Source: Litoribacillus peritrichatus
GTDB taxonomy: Bacteria > Pseudomonadota > Gammaproteobacteria > Pseudomonadales > Litoribrevibacteraceae
Assembly (NCBI RefSeq): GCF_039537985.1
Contig: NZ_BAABBN010000007.1
Location: 744,001-808,000 of the forward strand
Length of the DNA stretch: 64,000 nucleotides
Reading direction: 5' to 3'
Numbering within the stretch: position 1 is the first letter of the stretch; each line of letters starts with the position of its first letter. A program made the position numbers and the translations under genes. Below the pieces are notes generated by a model. It did no database searches. It had not been told where the DNA came from and saw only the letters and a list, made by a program, of their open reading frames with translations. Of the stretch, positions 22,793 through 30,925 are shown piece by piece.

Positions 22793-24304
22793 ATGACAGA
22801 GAACAACCGGTTGGAAGCGATTCGCCTGGGCGTTGATAGCCATCAGGAGCGGATCGTATACCTTAACGCCCACTGCCATATTGTGGGTTCGGAAGGTTTT
22901 ACGGCTTTGTCCCGGGTGGAAGTGACGTCGGCTCGGGGCACCATCATTGCGACGGTTAATCTGGCGCATGATTCGTTGTTGCACCGCAATCAGGCGGCGT
23001 TTTCAGAGTCTGCCTGGTTGGCTTTGGGGCTAAAGGAGGGCGAGCAGGTAGACATCAATCATGCGCAACCCGTCAGTTCCATGTCGTATGTTCGCAGTAA
23101 ACTGTATGGCGGCGATCTGGAATATTCGATGTTTCTTGAGATTGTCAGAGACATTCAGGCGGGGCGATATTCTGATATTCAACTTTCTTCTTTTGTGGCG
23201 GCCTGTGCATCAGATAATTTATCCAATCAGGAAACCGCCTGTTTAACCCGCGCCATGATTGACGTGGGTGAACGATTAGATTGGGATCTGCCCATAGTGA
23301 TGGACAAACATTGTGTGGGTGGGTTGCCTGGCAACCGGACGACTCCGATTGTGGTGGCAATTGTTGCTGCCAACGGTTTAACCATGCCGAAAACGTCTTC
23401 CAGGGCCATCACTTCGCCAGCAGGGACGGCGGATACCATGGAGGTACTGACCAACGTTGAATTAAGTCGGCAGCAAATGAAAGCGGTGGTGGATGAGCAT
23501 GGCGGTTGTTTAGCGTGGGGAGGCTCCGTCAGCCTGAGCCCTGCGGACGATAAGATCATTCGAATCGAACGGGCGCTCAATCTGGACAGCGAGGGCCAAT
23601 TAGTGGCTTCGGTGTTATCCAAAAAACTGGCGGCGGGATCAACTCATGTGCTGATTGATATTCCGGTCGGCCCCACAGCCAAAGTGCGCTCGTTTGAGCA
23701 AGCTAAGTGCCTGGAAGCTAAGCTTATATATACTGCAAAAGCATTAGGAATGACGGTCTTAGTACACCGCTCAGATGGAAATCAGCCCGTTGGCAAAGGA
23801 ATTGGCCCTGCTTTAGAGGCAAAAGATATTTTATCGGTCTTAAATAACAGTGAGGAGGCGCCTCAGGATTTAAGGGACAGGTCTTTGTTTTTAGCAGGAA
23901 AAATTTTAGAAATGGCGAATGTGGCCCAACCGGGTGAGGGTGTGGCAACAGCCAGAGCTACTTTGGCGTCGGGGGCCGCACATCGCAAGTTTTTGGCCAT
24001 TTGTGAAGCGCAAGGTGGCATAAAAGAGATCCCAGAGGCTAAATTTAAATCTGAGTACTTATCAAGAGAGGCGGGTATCGTCACGCACTTTAATAATCGT
24101 TGCCTCTCTCAGTTAGCGTGCCTTGCCGGTGCGCCAAACTCTAAAGCGGCCGGCTTAGAAATGCTGGTGCGCTTGGGTGATCGTGTCGAAAAAGGACAGC
24201 CTTTGTTTCGGTTACACGCAGACGCACAAGGTGAAATGGCTTATGCGTTGGATTTTTTGAGTCAACATACAGAATGCTGTCAGGTTTCAGGAGAATCAGT
24301 ATGA
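22793..24304 (+). CDS. AMP phosphorylase / thymidine phosphorylase-like protein
   Basis: This 503-residue member of the pyrimidine/AMP phosphorylase family has an N-terminal beta extension of about 85 residues, absent from classical DeoA and typical of archaeal AMP phosphorylase. The conserved 'VMDKHCVGGLPGNRTTPIVV' and 'SSRAITSPAGTADTME' segments bind phosphate and nucleoside. 'LIDIPVGPTAKVRS' and a C-terminal 'LGDRVEKGQPLFRLHAD' lobe complete it. The characterised archaeal enzyme turns AMP and phosphate into adenine and ribose 1,5-bisphosphate. The stop overlaps the next gene's start (ATGA), giving translational coupling to a PRPP-synthetase-like partner. Confidence 0.85.
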   Translation: MTENNRLEAIRLGVDSHQERIVYLNAHCHIVGSEGFTALSRVEVTSARGTIIATVNLAHDSLLHRNQAAFSESAWLALGLKEGEQVDINHAQPVSSMSYVRSKLYGGDLEYSMFLEIVRDIQAGRYSDIQLSSFVAACASDNLSNQETACLTRAMIDVGERLDWDLPIVMDKHCVGGLPGNRTTPIVVAIVAANGLTMPKTSSRAITSPAGTADTMEVLTNVELSRQQMKAVVDEHGGCLAWGGSVSLSPADDKIIRIERALNLDSEGQLVASVLSKKLAAGSTHVLIDIPVGPTAKVRSFEQAKCLEAKLIYTAKALGMTVLVHRSDGNQPVGKGIGPALEAKDILSVLNNSEEAPQDLRDRSLFLAGKILEMANVAQPGEGVATARATLASGAAHRKFLAICEAQGGIKEIPEAKFKSEYLSREAGIVTHFNNRCLSQLACLAGAPNSKAAGLEMLVRLGDRVEKGQPLFRLHADAQGEMAYALDFLSQHTECCQVSGESV

Positions 24305-25284
24305 CATTTATGGTTTTTAATATGGGTATGGATACCGCTACAGCGAATCAGTTTATTGAGCGGCTAGAGTTTAATCAGAAAAACGGTAAAAGCAGTATTA
24401 AGGATGAAGTTCAGTTTGGTGAAACAGAAATACGCAGGTTTCCGGATGGTGAAAGTTACCTGAATGTGCTCAGTGATGTGGCGGGTTTGCATTGCGTGTT
24501 ATTGATTGATGCTTCTGTTCCTGACGAGCAATTTTTGCAATGGATTTTTATGGCGGAAAACCTCAAAGAGCTGGGGGCGGAAAGTGTCGGCTGTTTAATT
24601 CCTTACTTACCGTATATGCGGCAGGACATTCGTTTTAAGCCGGGGGAATGTGTGACTTCTCGCCATTTTGCGAAGTTGATGAGCCAAAGTTTTGATTGGT
24701 TGATGACGTCAGACCCACACCTACATCGATACGATTGTTTGTCTGAGATTTATTCCATCCCAACTCATATTGTGCCGGCGGCGCCTGCGATTGCGCACTG
24801 GATTAAAGCGAACGTTAAAAACCCGTTGATTGTTGGCCCGGACATGGAGAGTGAACAATGGGTGTCTGACGTGGCTGGTATGGTTGGCTGTGATTATGAA
24901 GTATTACTGAAAGAGCGCTCGGGTGATCGTGATGTGGAGGTGAGTTTGCCAAAATATCAAAGTCATAGAAATCAGACGCCAGTATTGGTGGACGACATTA
25001 TTTCAACGGGCCAGACGATGGCGAAAGCCGTGGGCAGTTTGATTGCTTCAGGTATGAATCCTCCCGTGTGCATTGGCGTGCATCCGTTGTTTTCTGATGC
25101 CTGTGTGGGGTTATTAACAGAGTCGGGGGCTGCACAAGTGGTGAGTTGTAACACGTTAATGCACCCTACCGCTCAAATTAATATGGTGAAGTTGTGGGCG
25201 GATGCCTTTGGCCGATGGGTGAGAACATTGGAATTGGTTCAGGACACCAGCCTTGAGCCATATCCTATGGCACTGGCTCAGTAA
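24301..25284 (+). CDS. Ribose-phosphate pyrophosphokinase-like protein
   Basis: The start is the ATG at 24301 overlapping the preceding stop, with AGGAGAAT upstream. The 327-residue protein keeps the PRPP synthetase core: 'RRFPDGESYLNV', the flexible-loop region 'LIPYLPYMRQDIRFKPGE', 'TSDPHLHR' and the PRPP loop 'VLVDDIISTGQTMAKAV'. It differs from housekeeping Prs in its N-terminus and in lacking a long regulatory flag. With the phosphorylase next to it, it could make or consume ribose (bis)phosphates in nucleotide salvage. The direction is inferred, not shown. It is unlikely to be the main Prs. Confidence 0.82.
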   Translation: MTFMVFNMGMDTATANQFIERLEFNQKNGKSSIKDEVQFGETEIRRFPDGESYLNVLSDVAGLHCVLLIDASVPDEQFLQWIFMAENLKELGAESVGCLIPYLPYMRQDIRFKPGECVTSRHFAKLMSQSFDWLMTSDPHLHRYDCLSEIYSIPTHIVPAAPAIAHWIKANVKNPLIVGPDMESEQWVSDVAGMVGCDYEVLLKERSGDRDVEVSLPKYQSHRNQTPVLVDDIISTGQTMAKAVGSLIASGMNPPVCIGVHPLFSDACVGLLTESGAAQVVSCNTLMHPTAQINMVKLWADAFGRWVRTLELVQDTSLEPYPMALAQ

Positions 25285-25335
25285 GCCGATAACGCTTGCT
25301 GATCTGGGTGAGCTTTTCGTTTTTTGGACAAAGCA

Positions 25336-25911
25336 CTAAAAACGCTTGGTTGTCCGTGGAGGGCTCTGTGTTACAGAGTCTTCGCAGATTTTATAGCGGT
25401 AAACCGGAGAGCGATAAAAGTCGGTCAGAGTCAGGGTTTGTTCCGGCGATTGACCGGGAAGCGCAAAGTTATTGCTGACTAAGTATTCCGTTTGGTATGC
25501 ACCCGTTGAGATCTTGTCCTGTATGGCCTTCATTGCTTTGGGGTGGAGGTAACAGACAATGACGTTCACTTGATTGAGTCGAATATTCAGAAAGTTCTTA
25601 CGGTGTACTTTTAGGTTCTTTAAGCCCAGCAGTTTGATCATCACCAGAGTGAATAACCAAGGTGCAAACGATAGCTCAAAACCTACGATCTGGCGCTGGG
25701 GATACGTTCTGGCGAGCCGAATCACCAGGTTTCCCCAACCACTGCCCAAATCCACTATTGGCCCTGTACCGGTATTTTCAATAAGTTCCAGCACCCCTTG
25801 ATAGGCCTTTTTAGAACTCGGCATCGGTGAGATTCCCAATACAAGCGTTGTCCAGACAATCGAAGAAATCACGACTAAAACGATTGTAACGAACAGGGAT
25901 TCGATGAGCAT
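25336..25911 (-). CDS. Membrane-anchored methyltransferase (FAM173/ATPSCKMT-like layout)
   Basis: This 191-residue protein has one N-terminal membrane helix (about residues 3-26) and then 'GISPMPSSKKAYQGVLELI'. A SAM-binding motif I follows, 'IVDLGSGWGNLVIRLA', with 'VGFELSFAPWLFTLVM' after strand 2. This order of helix, short Pro/Ser linker and methyltransferase core matches the FAM173 lysine methyltransferases of mitochondria and archaea, so a membrane-protein lysine target is possible. The methylation acceptor is unknown. It is convergent with the PRPP-synthetase-like gene, 51 bp away. Confidence 0.72.
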   Translation of the reverse strand: MLIESLFVTIVLVVISSIVWTTLVLGISPMPSSKKAYQGVLELIENTGTGPIVDLGSGWGNLVIRLARTYPQRQIVGFELSFAPWLFTLVMIKLLGLKNLKVHRKNFLNIRLNQVNVIVCYLHPKAMKAIQDKISTGAYQTEYLVSNNFALPGQSPEQTLTLTDFYRSPVYRYKICEDSVTQSPPRTTKRF

Positions 25912-26093
25912 TCAGGTGTGTCCTTTTTGTGGAGCGTGGATTGTAAACTAGATTGGCCTTTTGGTCTGGTTTTGCTGCAACTTTCTTTCAGTTTGAAATC
26001 GGGTAATTTGTGATGTGCTTTGGTAATGGGTCGCTGCAATTCTGAGATCAGCTGGTATGATGCGTTCTATTATTTTTAGACCAGAGTTGATCT

Positions 26094-26765
26094 ATGAAAC
26101 AGGGAAATTGTTGTTATTCATCCGTTTTAAAGTTAATTACGTTCTTAATTTTGCCGGTTCTGTTCAGTGGCTGCCAAAGTGTGTATTACGACGCGATGGA
26201 AAAAGTGGGCATCCATAAACGGGATATTTTGGTGGATCGGGTGGAAGAGGCGAAAGACGCTCAATCCGAAGCCAAAGAGCAATTTGCTTCCGCACTGGCC
26301 CAGTATCAATCGGTCGTTACCATCGAAAACCAGGCCTTGGTGGATAAGTACGAGTTACTGAACGATGAATACGAAGACAGTAAGACGTCCGCCGCTGCCG
26401 TTTCTGATCGCATTGATGCCGTTGAAGAGGTGTCTGAAGCGTTGTTTGACGAGTGGGAAGACGAGCTGTCTTTGTATTCGAATGCGAAACTCCGCCAACA
26501 AAGTGCTCAGAAGTTGTCTGCAACGAAGCGTAAATACAAAACTCTGATCAAGGCGATGAGACGCTCCGAGCAGAAAATGGCACCGGTGTTGGCTGCGTTT
26601 CAGGATCAGGTACTGTTTTTAAAGCATAACCTGAATGCTCAGGCGATTAACGCTCTGAAAGGGGAACTGAAAAGTATTCAGGGCGATGTGGCCCGATTAG
26701 TGAAAGAGATGGAAAATTCCATTAAAGAATCGGAGTCGTTCATTAAATCGCTGTCGGAAGGCTAA
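26094..26765 (+). CDS. DUF2959 family lipoprotein
   Basis: This 223-residue protein has a signal peptide with lipobox LFSGC and then 'QSVYYDAMEKVGIHKRDILV', the recognisable DUF2959 start. The rest is almost entirely helical and coiled-coil, with repeated 'EAKDAQSEAKEQFASAL'-type heptads and a C-terminal 'DVARLVKEMENSIKESESF'. It is anchored in the outer or inner membrane facing the periplasm. No enzymatic motif is seen. The gene ends 32 bp before a MerR regulator; they may be read together. Confidence 0.85.
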   Translation: MKQGNCCYSSVLKLITFLILPVLFSGCQSVYYDAMEKVGIHKRDILVDRVEEAKDAQSEAKEQFASALAQYQSVVTIENQALVDKYELLNDEYEDSKTSAAAVSDRIDAVEEVSEALFDEWEDELSLYSNAKLRQQSAQKLSATKRKYKTLIKAMRRSEQKMAPVLAAFQDQVLFLKHNLNAQAINALKGELKSIQGDVARLVKEMENSIKESESFIKSLSEG

Positions 26766-26797
26766 TAAAGGTTGTTGTGCTTGGTTGAGGGCTGAAT

Positions 26798-27151
26798 ATG
26801 TACATTGGTGAGGTTGCGGATAAGACCGGGTTATCCATCAAAGCCATTCGGCTCTATGAAGAAAAAGGCTTGATTCCTGTACCCTCCCGGGTTGGCCGCT
26901 ATCGGGTGTACAATGAAAGCTATGTGGATATTTTAACGCTGATCAAAGAGGCGAAAGCGCTGGGTTTTACCTTAAACCAGTTAAATTCCATGCTGGTGTA
27001 CGAGCAAGGTCAGGTGAACTGGCAAAAAGTTCAGGGCTATTTGATGGAGCATAAGAACCGTTTGCTGGAACAGCAGGCCATTCTGGCTGCCCAATTAAGT
27101 CAGATTGATGCCTGTATTCAGGGCATTGATTCTTGTCCCGAATTGACTTGA
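26798..27151 (+). CDS. MerR-family transcriptional regulator
   Basis: This 117-residue protein has the MerR winged helix: 'YIGEVADKTGLSIKAIRLYE' and 'KGLIPVPSRVGRYRVYNES', then a long dimer helix. Two cysteines lie at positions 106 and 113 ('DACIQGIDSCPEL'), spaced rather like the metal-binding loop of CueR/ZntR. A third conserved metal ligand near residue 79 is missing, so the signal may be a thiol oxidant or electrophile instead. The next gene has a classic MerR-type promoter and is the likely target. Length and start are normal. Confidence 0.85.
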   Translation: MYIGEVADKTGLSIKAIRLYEEKGLIPVPSRVGRYRVYNESYVDILTLIKEAKALGFTLNQLNSMLVYEQGQVNWQKVQGYLMEHKNRLLEQQAILAAQLSQIDACIQGIDSCPELT

Positions 27152-27169
27152 GTCTGCATTAAAAGAGGC

Positions 27170-27201
27170 TTGACTCTGCCCTTAGGGGCAGACGTTACAC
27201 T
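27170..27201 (+). promoter_or_regulatory. MerR-type promoter with long spacer and internal dyad
   Basis: The -35 box TTGACT (27170-27175) is followed by a dyad CTGCCC-TTAG-GGGCAG (27176-27191). A -10-like TTACAC or TACACT starts at 27195 or 27196, a spacer of 19-20 bp. MerR activators bind a dyad inside such over-long spacers and untwist the DNA. The site lies between the MerR gene and the quinone reductase at 27229, so it should drive that gene. Confidence 0.75.
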
Positions 27202-27228
27202 CATCATTTTCAACATGGTGAGTCCGTT

Positions 27229-27807
27229 ATGTCTAAAAGAATCCTGGTTGTTTGTGGCAACCCGAAAGCGAACAGTTTCTGCGAAAGTCTGGCCAATAGC
27301 TACGTTCAACAAGCCTCTCAAAAGAACGAAGTGGCGCTCGTGTCATTGTCTCAATTGCAGTTTAATCCAGATTTGAACCAAGGGTATGACCAGGTTCATA
27401 CGATGGAGCAGGACTTAATTGACTTTCAGGCTTCACTGACTTGGGCCGAACACGTGGTGATTTTCACACCGATTTGGTGGGGCAGCATTCCTGCCAAATT
27501 CAAAGGGTTGATTGATCGTAGTTTATTGCCTGGATTTGCGTTTCAGTATCAGGAAGGCAAAACCATGCCTGATCAGTTGTTGGTGGGTAAAACCGCTCGC
27601 GTCATTATTACCCTCGATACCCCGCCTTGGTTCTATAAATGGGTGCAAGGTGCACCGGCGGTCAAGGAGCTGAAAATAGCAACGTTGAAGTTCTGCGGCT
27701 TTCAGCCGGTAAAAACCAAGCTGATTGGCCCGATCATTTCATCCACTGACACTCAACGAGCTGCCTGGACCAAAGAGGTTGAGCGATTAGGTGGATTAGG
27801 CGCCTGA
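27229..27807 (+). CDS. NAD(P)H oxidoreductase, flavodoxin-like (NQO1/KefF type)
   Basis: This 192-residue protein belongs to the flavodoxin-like quinone reductase family: 'RILVVCGNPKANSFCESLAN' at the FAD/FMN phosphate loop and 'HVVIFTPIWWGSIPAKFKGL' at the flavin and dimer contact. Then come 'LPGFAFQY' and 'LVGKTARVIITLDTP'. It would reduce quinones or azo/nitro compounds by two electrons with NAD(P)H, limiting redox cycling. Its promoter is the MerR-type element at 27170, so it is probably induced by the MerR regulator's signal. The transcript ends at a hairpin near 27870. Confidence 0.88.
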   Translation: MSKRILVVCGNPKANSFCESLANSYVQQASQKNEVALVSLSQLQFNPDLNQGYDQVHTMEQDLIDFQASLTWAEHVVIFTPIWWGSIPAKFKGLIDRSLLPGFAFQYQEGKTMPDQLLVGKTARVIITLDTPPWFYKWVQGAPAVKELKIATLKFCGFQPVKTKLIGPIISSTDTQRAAWTKEVERLGGLGA

Positions 27808-27844
27808 TATATCTGATCGTGTAAAAGTGCTTGTTATGCAACAT

Positions 27845-27875
27845 ACCCTCAAGTGATCTGGCTTGAGGGTTCTTA
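27845..27875 (+). terminator. Hairpin terminator after the quinone reductase gene
   Basis: A perfect 9-bp stem, ACCCTCAAG (27845-27853) with CTTGAGGGT (27862-27870), is followed by TCTTAT. The U tract is short, so efficiency is uncertain. It may also stop the convergent SnoaL gene. Confidence 0.6.
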
Positions 27876-27905
27876 TGCCGACGGTTCGCTTTATTTATTG
27901 ATCAT

Positions 27906-28385
27906 TTATTCATCACGATATTCGGGGTGTTTAGTCACAAATTTCTTCAGGTTGCTCATTGCCATCGAACTGACTTTGTTCTGAAGAAACGAGGACCAGC
28001 CCAAGGCAACTCCGGGCAAACCAAGCGCTTGTCGGCTCCATCGCCAGAAATTGAACTGATCTATGTGCCTGATGATTTTGCCGTCCTTAAATTCAAACTC
28101 GGCATCTATGATGTTGTGCACGAAGCGACCGGTTTGGCTAAAGCTGTATTTCGGCTCCCAGTGGGCGGTAATTTTGCCGGATTGGTCCTGCACTGAAAAC
28201 GCCATTGTCATGTCTTTGCCGCGTTCACATAACATGTGCCACATGGCGCCGATTTCCTTGCCTGTTAATTCAAAGGCTTCGTCTTTGAAGTAAGCCTCCG
28301 GGTGATAGCATTCGGCCATGGTTTTGTAGTCTTTTTGTTGAAATGCCCGGTAGAAGCTTTCTATCAATGTTTTATGGTTGTTCAT
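27906..28385 (-). CDS. SnoaL-like (NTF2-fold) protein
   Basis: This 159-residue protein has the NTF2/SnoaL cone: 'LIESFYRAFQQKDYKTMAEC', the 'YHPEAYFKDEAF' turn, 'ITAHWEPKYSFSQTGR' and 'FKDGKIIRHIDQFNFWRWSR'. A C-terminal helical tail of about 40 residues is longer than in minimal members. Such proteins bind small ligands or act as isomerases or cyclases; no catalytic residue can be assigned. It diverges from a GlxA-type AraC regulator at 28529, which probably controls it. Confidence 0.8.
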   Translation of the reverse strand: MNNHKTLIESFYRAFQQKDYKTMAECYHPEAYFKDEAFELTGKEIGAMWHMLCERGKDMTMAFSVQDQSGKITAHWEPKYSFSQTGRFVHNIIDAEFEFKDGKIIRHIDQFNFWRWSRQALGLPGVALGWSSFLQNKVSSMAMSNLKKFVTKHPEYRDE

Positions 28386-28528
28386 GGTTCATAGCCTTCG
28401 GAGTGATTATTAATGATCATCTTAGACCTTACCGGCGATTAGTCGTAGTGGCGTATATGACAACTATGGGTTGTGTTTGGGTCGTTGTTGTGCGACCTTG
28501 AGTCTCTCGTCAGTTGAGGTGAAAAACG

Positions 28529-29515
28529 ATGCGCGTTACTTTGTTGGCTCTTCAGGGTTGTCCTTTGTCATCGGTTTCCGGGCCGCTGGAAATTCTTGCT
28601 TATGCGAACGGTGTGCTTTCGAAAACAAACACGAAAACAAAAACGAAAGAGAAAGCGGAGGCGATGACGGTTGAAGTCGTAACGGAGCAGGACATTCAAA
28701 TTGATTGTTTGGGCGGCCTCAAGCTGACCGCACACCGTACGATGAATGAGGTGCTGACGACCGACGTGCTCATTGTTGCGGCGATTGGTCATCCGGCGCT
28801 TCGTCAAAAGCCGTTTGATGAAAATACTTTGGCTTGGATTCGTGCCCAGTATCAAGCCGGTGCCCAAATTGTCAGTTTATGTACCGGCGCGTTTTTATTG
28901 GCTGCTACCGGTTTGTTAGATGGTAAGAAAGCTACGACCCACTGGGCGTGTGAACGATTGTTTCGGGATCGTTTTCCTAATGTGCAATTACAACATGAAC
29001 AAATGATCACACAGGATGGGGCGCTCATGTGTTCCGGCGGTGCCAGTGCCTATCAGGATATGACGTTGTTTTTAATACGTAAGTATTATGGCGATGCCGT
29101 GGCACACCAGTGTGCCAAAGCGGTGCTGGTGGATTTGGATCGACATACTCAATTGCAATATGCGCATTTTAACCCCTCCAGGCAGCACCAAGATAAGGCT
29201 GTCCATCATGCTCAGGACTGGTTGCAACAACATGCGTCAGAGCATTTTACGGTGGCGGATTTAGCCTGTCAGGCCAACTTGAGTGAGCGACAGTTTAAAC
29301 GCAGATTTAAGCAGGCCACGGGCGAATCCACGCTGGCTTACATTCAAGCGGTTCGGGTTGAAATGGCGAAAGTGGTTTTGGAAACCACAAACACAACGAT
29401 TGAGCGGGTGGCTGTGTCATCCGGTTATGAAGACGTTCGTTTTTTCCGACAAATCTTTAAGCGCCACACGGGCGTATCTCCTACTGAATACCGAGCCAAG
29501 TTTGGTGGGCGTTGA
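28529..29515 (+). CDS. GlxA-family AraC transcriptional regulator with DJ-1/PfpI domain
   Basis: This 328-residue protein has an N-terminal DJ-1/PfpI amidase-like domain (about residues 1-190) with the nucleophile-elbow segment 'SLCTGAFLLAATGLLDGKKA'. A C-terminal AraC double helix-turn-helix (about 225-325) reads 'FTVADLACQANLSERQFKRR' and 'IERVAVSSGYEDVRFFRQIF'. A Lys/Thr-rich insert, 'KTNTKTKTKEKAEA', lies near residue 32. GlxA-like regulators sense small nitrogenous or amino-acid ligands. It diverges from the SnoaL-like gene. It resembles the second GlxA regulator at 30926 in layout. Confidence 0.88.
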   Translation: MRVTLLALQGCPLSSVSGPLEILAYANGVLSKTNTKTKTKEKAEAMTVEVVTEQDIQIDCLGGLKLTAHRTMNEVLTTDVLIVAAIGHPALRQKPFDENTLAWIRAQYQAGAQIVSLCTGAFLLAATGLLDGKKATTHWACERLFRDRFPNVQLQHEQMITQDGALMCSGGASAYQDMTLFLIRKYYGDAVAHQCAKAVLVDLDRHTQLQYAHFNPSRQHQDKAVHHAQDWLQQHASEHFTVADLACQANLSERQFKRRFKQATGESTLAYIQAVRVEMAKVVLETTNTTIERVAVSSGYEDVRFFRQIFKRHTGVSPTEYRAKFGGR

Positions 29516-29626
29516 ATATCATTGAAAGAATTTCCGCTTGTTATCGTTGATGGTGGTTAAAAAATCATTAGAGGGCTAAAGTAGTTAATCAGTTGATTAC
29601 TTTTTCTCTTATTGAGTTTCGGGTTT

Positions 29627-30412
29627 ATGTGTCGTGCCTTAATTGCACTGTTATTGATGGTTGTTGCGGCGTTCAGCGTTCATGCTGAGACCATTAAATT
29701 AACCAATGGCGACTGGCCACCGTATTTGTCTAAAAGTTATAAGCATCAAGGCGTTGTATCCCATATTGTTCAAGAGGCGTTTAAGCGCGCCGGGGTGGAT
29801 GTTGAATATGGCTTTTTTCCTTGGGCGAGGGCCTATAAAAATGCTCAGCTTGGTGTGGACTGGCAAGGTTCAGTGGTTTGGTCGTCTTCGGAGGAGCGTG
29901 TTAAGAATTTTATCTTTTCTGATCCTGTTATTTTTGATGAGACGGTGTTTTTTCATCTGGCATCAAAGGAAATAAGATGGGGCACCCTGAATGATCTTAG
30001 TAAATATCGAATTGGTTACACTCGCTCGTATTATCATGGCGATGAGTTTGCCCGTCTGGAAAAAGAAGGGGTGTTCAATGTTGAAGTTGCCACTTACGAT
30101 GAGAATAATTTCAGGAAACTGTTAGCCAAACGCATAGACTTATTTCCATTACAACAAGTGGTGGGCATGGAAACGCTCAGAACTCACTTTAGTTCAGAAG
30201 ATATCATGAAACTGACTTACACTCGGCCTTTTCGGCGAACACCGTACTTTTTGATCATCTCTAAAAATGTCGACGGCGCGCAGCGCTACATAGATTTATT
30301 TAATCAAGGTTTGTCTGCATTAAGAGCAACAGGCCAATATCAGAAATTTCTGGAAGACAATCAAGCGGGGCTGTATCGCCCGGATGAACCGACTCAAGCT
30401 GGCTTGCCATAG
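29627..30412 (+). CDS. Periplasmic solute-binding protein, family 3-like
   Basis: The start is the ATG at 29627, which opens a 20-residue signal ending 'FSVHA'; a TTG upstream at 29612 is possible. The 261-residue product has the type II periplasmic-binding fold of amino-acid receptors: 'IKLTNGDWPPYLSKSY', 'VVSHIVQEAFKRAGVDVEYG', 'FFPWARAYKNAQ' and a late 'KFLEDN'. No ABC permease or ATPase is adjacent. Many such stand-alone members in marine gammaproteobacteria have unknown ligands and may feed a sensor or a distant transporter. Confidence 0.82.
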   Translation: MCRALIALLLMVVAAFSVHAETIKLTNGDWPPYLSKSYKHQGVVSHIVQEAFKRAGVDVEYGFFPWARAYKNAQLGVDWQGSVVWSSSEERVKNFIFSDPVIFDETVFFHLASKEIRWGTLNDLSKYRIGYTRSYYHGDEFARLEKEGVFNVEVATYDENNFRKLLAKRIDLFPLQQVVGMETLRTHFSSEDIMKLTYTRPFRRTPYFLIISKNVDGAQRYIDLFNQGLSALRATGQYQKFLEDNQAGLYRPDEPTQAGLP

Positions 30413-30540
30413 ACGCAGTTGATTACCTTATGACTATGTTTCAGCTGACAGGGCTCTCTCGGAATGACTTTTGTACTCTAAATCAATAAAAGCTGGTATC
30501 GTTTATGTTTGTTGACTTTCCGAACGTAAGAGAGATCTAA

Positions 30541-30876
30541 TTGATTACCGCACAGCTGTCCAAACTTTCTGACATTGCCACCGAAGCCCATACCCGAATT
30601 CAACAGAATTTCTCAGACCTTGATCCTGTGGTCGGCGTCAGCCAAAACATGCGAAAAAGTGGCATACCTGCGGATGTCATGACCATCGACTGTTTAAAAA
30701 CCAATAAACGCATTATTTTGATTTTACACGACCAACAACCTGAACTGGTGCGCTATCAGTTTGCTTACCGGGATAAAGATCCTGAAGGGCAGTTTGAAGA
30801 AATCCCGTTTAACGACTTAACATCAGACAGTCTGTATGAGTGGATTCATCGCTATTTCTCAGTGGTACTCAATTAG
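30541..30876 (+). CDS. Conserved hypothetical cytoplasmic protein
   Basis: This 111-residue protein starts at TTG 30541 with AGAGAG upstream. It is mixed alpha/beta with 'DVMTIDCLKTNKRIILILHD' and 'LYEWIHRYFSVVLN'; no membrane segment or signal is present. I do not recognise a named family. Its even codon pattern and conserved-looking hydrophobic core support a real gene. It is convergent with the GlxA-type regulator at 30926, 49 bp away, in a gap that holds three GCAAACGT-like direct repeats. Confidence 0.55.
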   Translation: MITAQLSKLSDIATEAHTRIQQNFSDLDPVVGVSQNMRKSGIPADVMTIDCLKTNKRIILILHDQQPELVRYQFAYRDKDPEGQFEEIPFNDLTSDSLYEWIHRYFSVVLN

Positions 30877-30925
30877 CAGCTGTCGTTTTATTTTTGCAAA
30901 CGTTTTATCCATGCAAACGTGTTTT

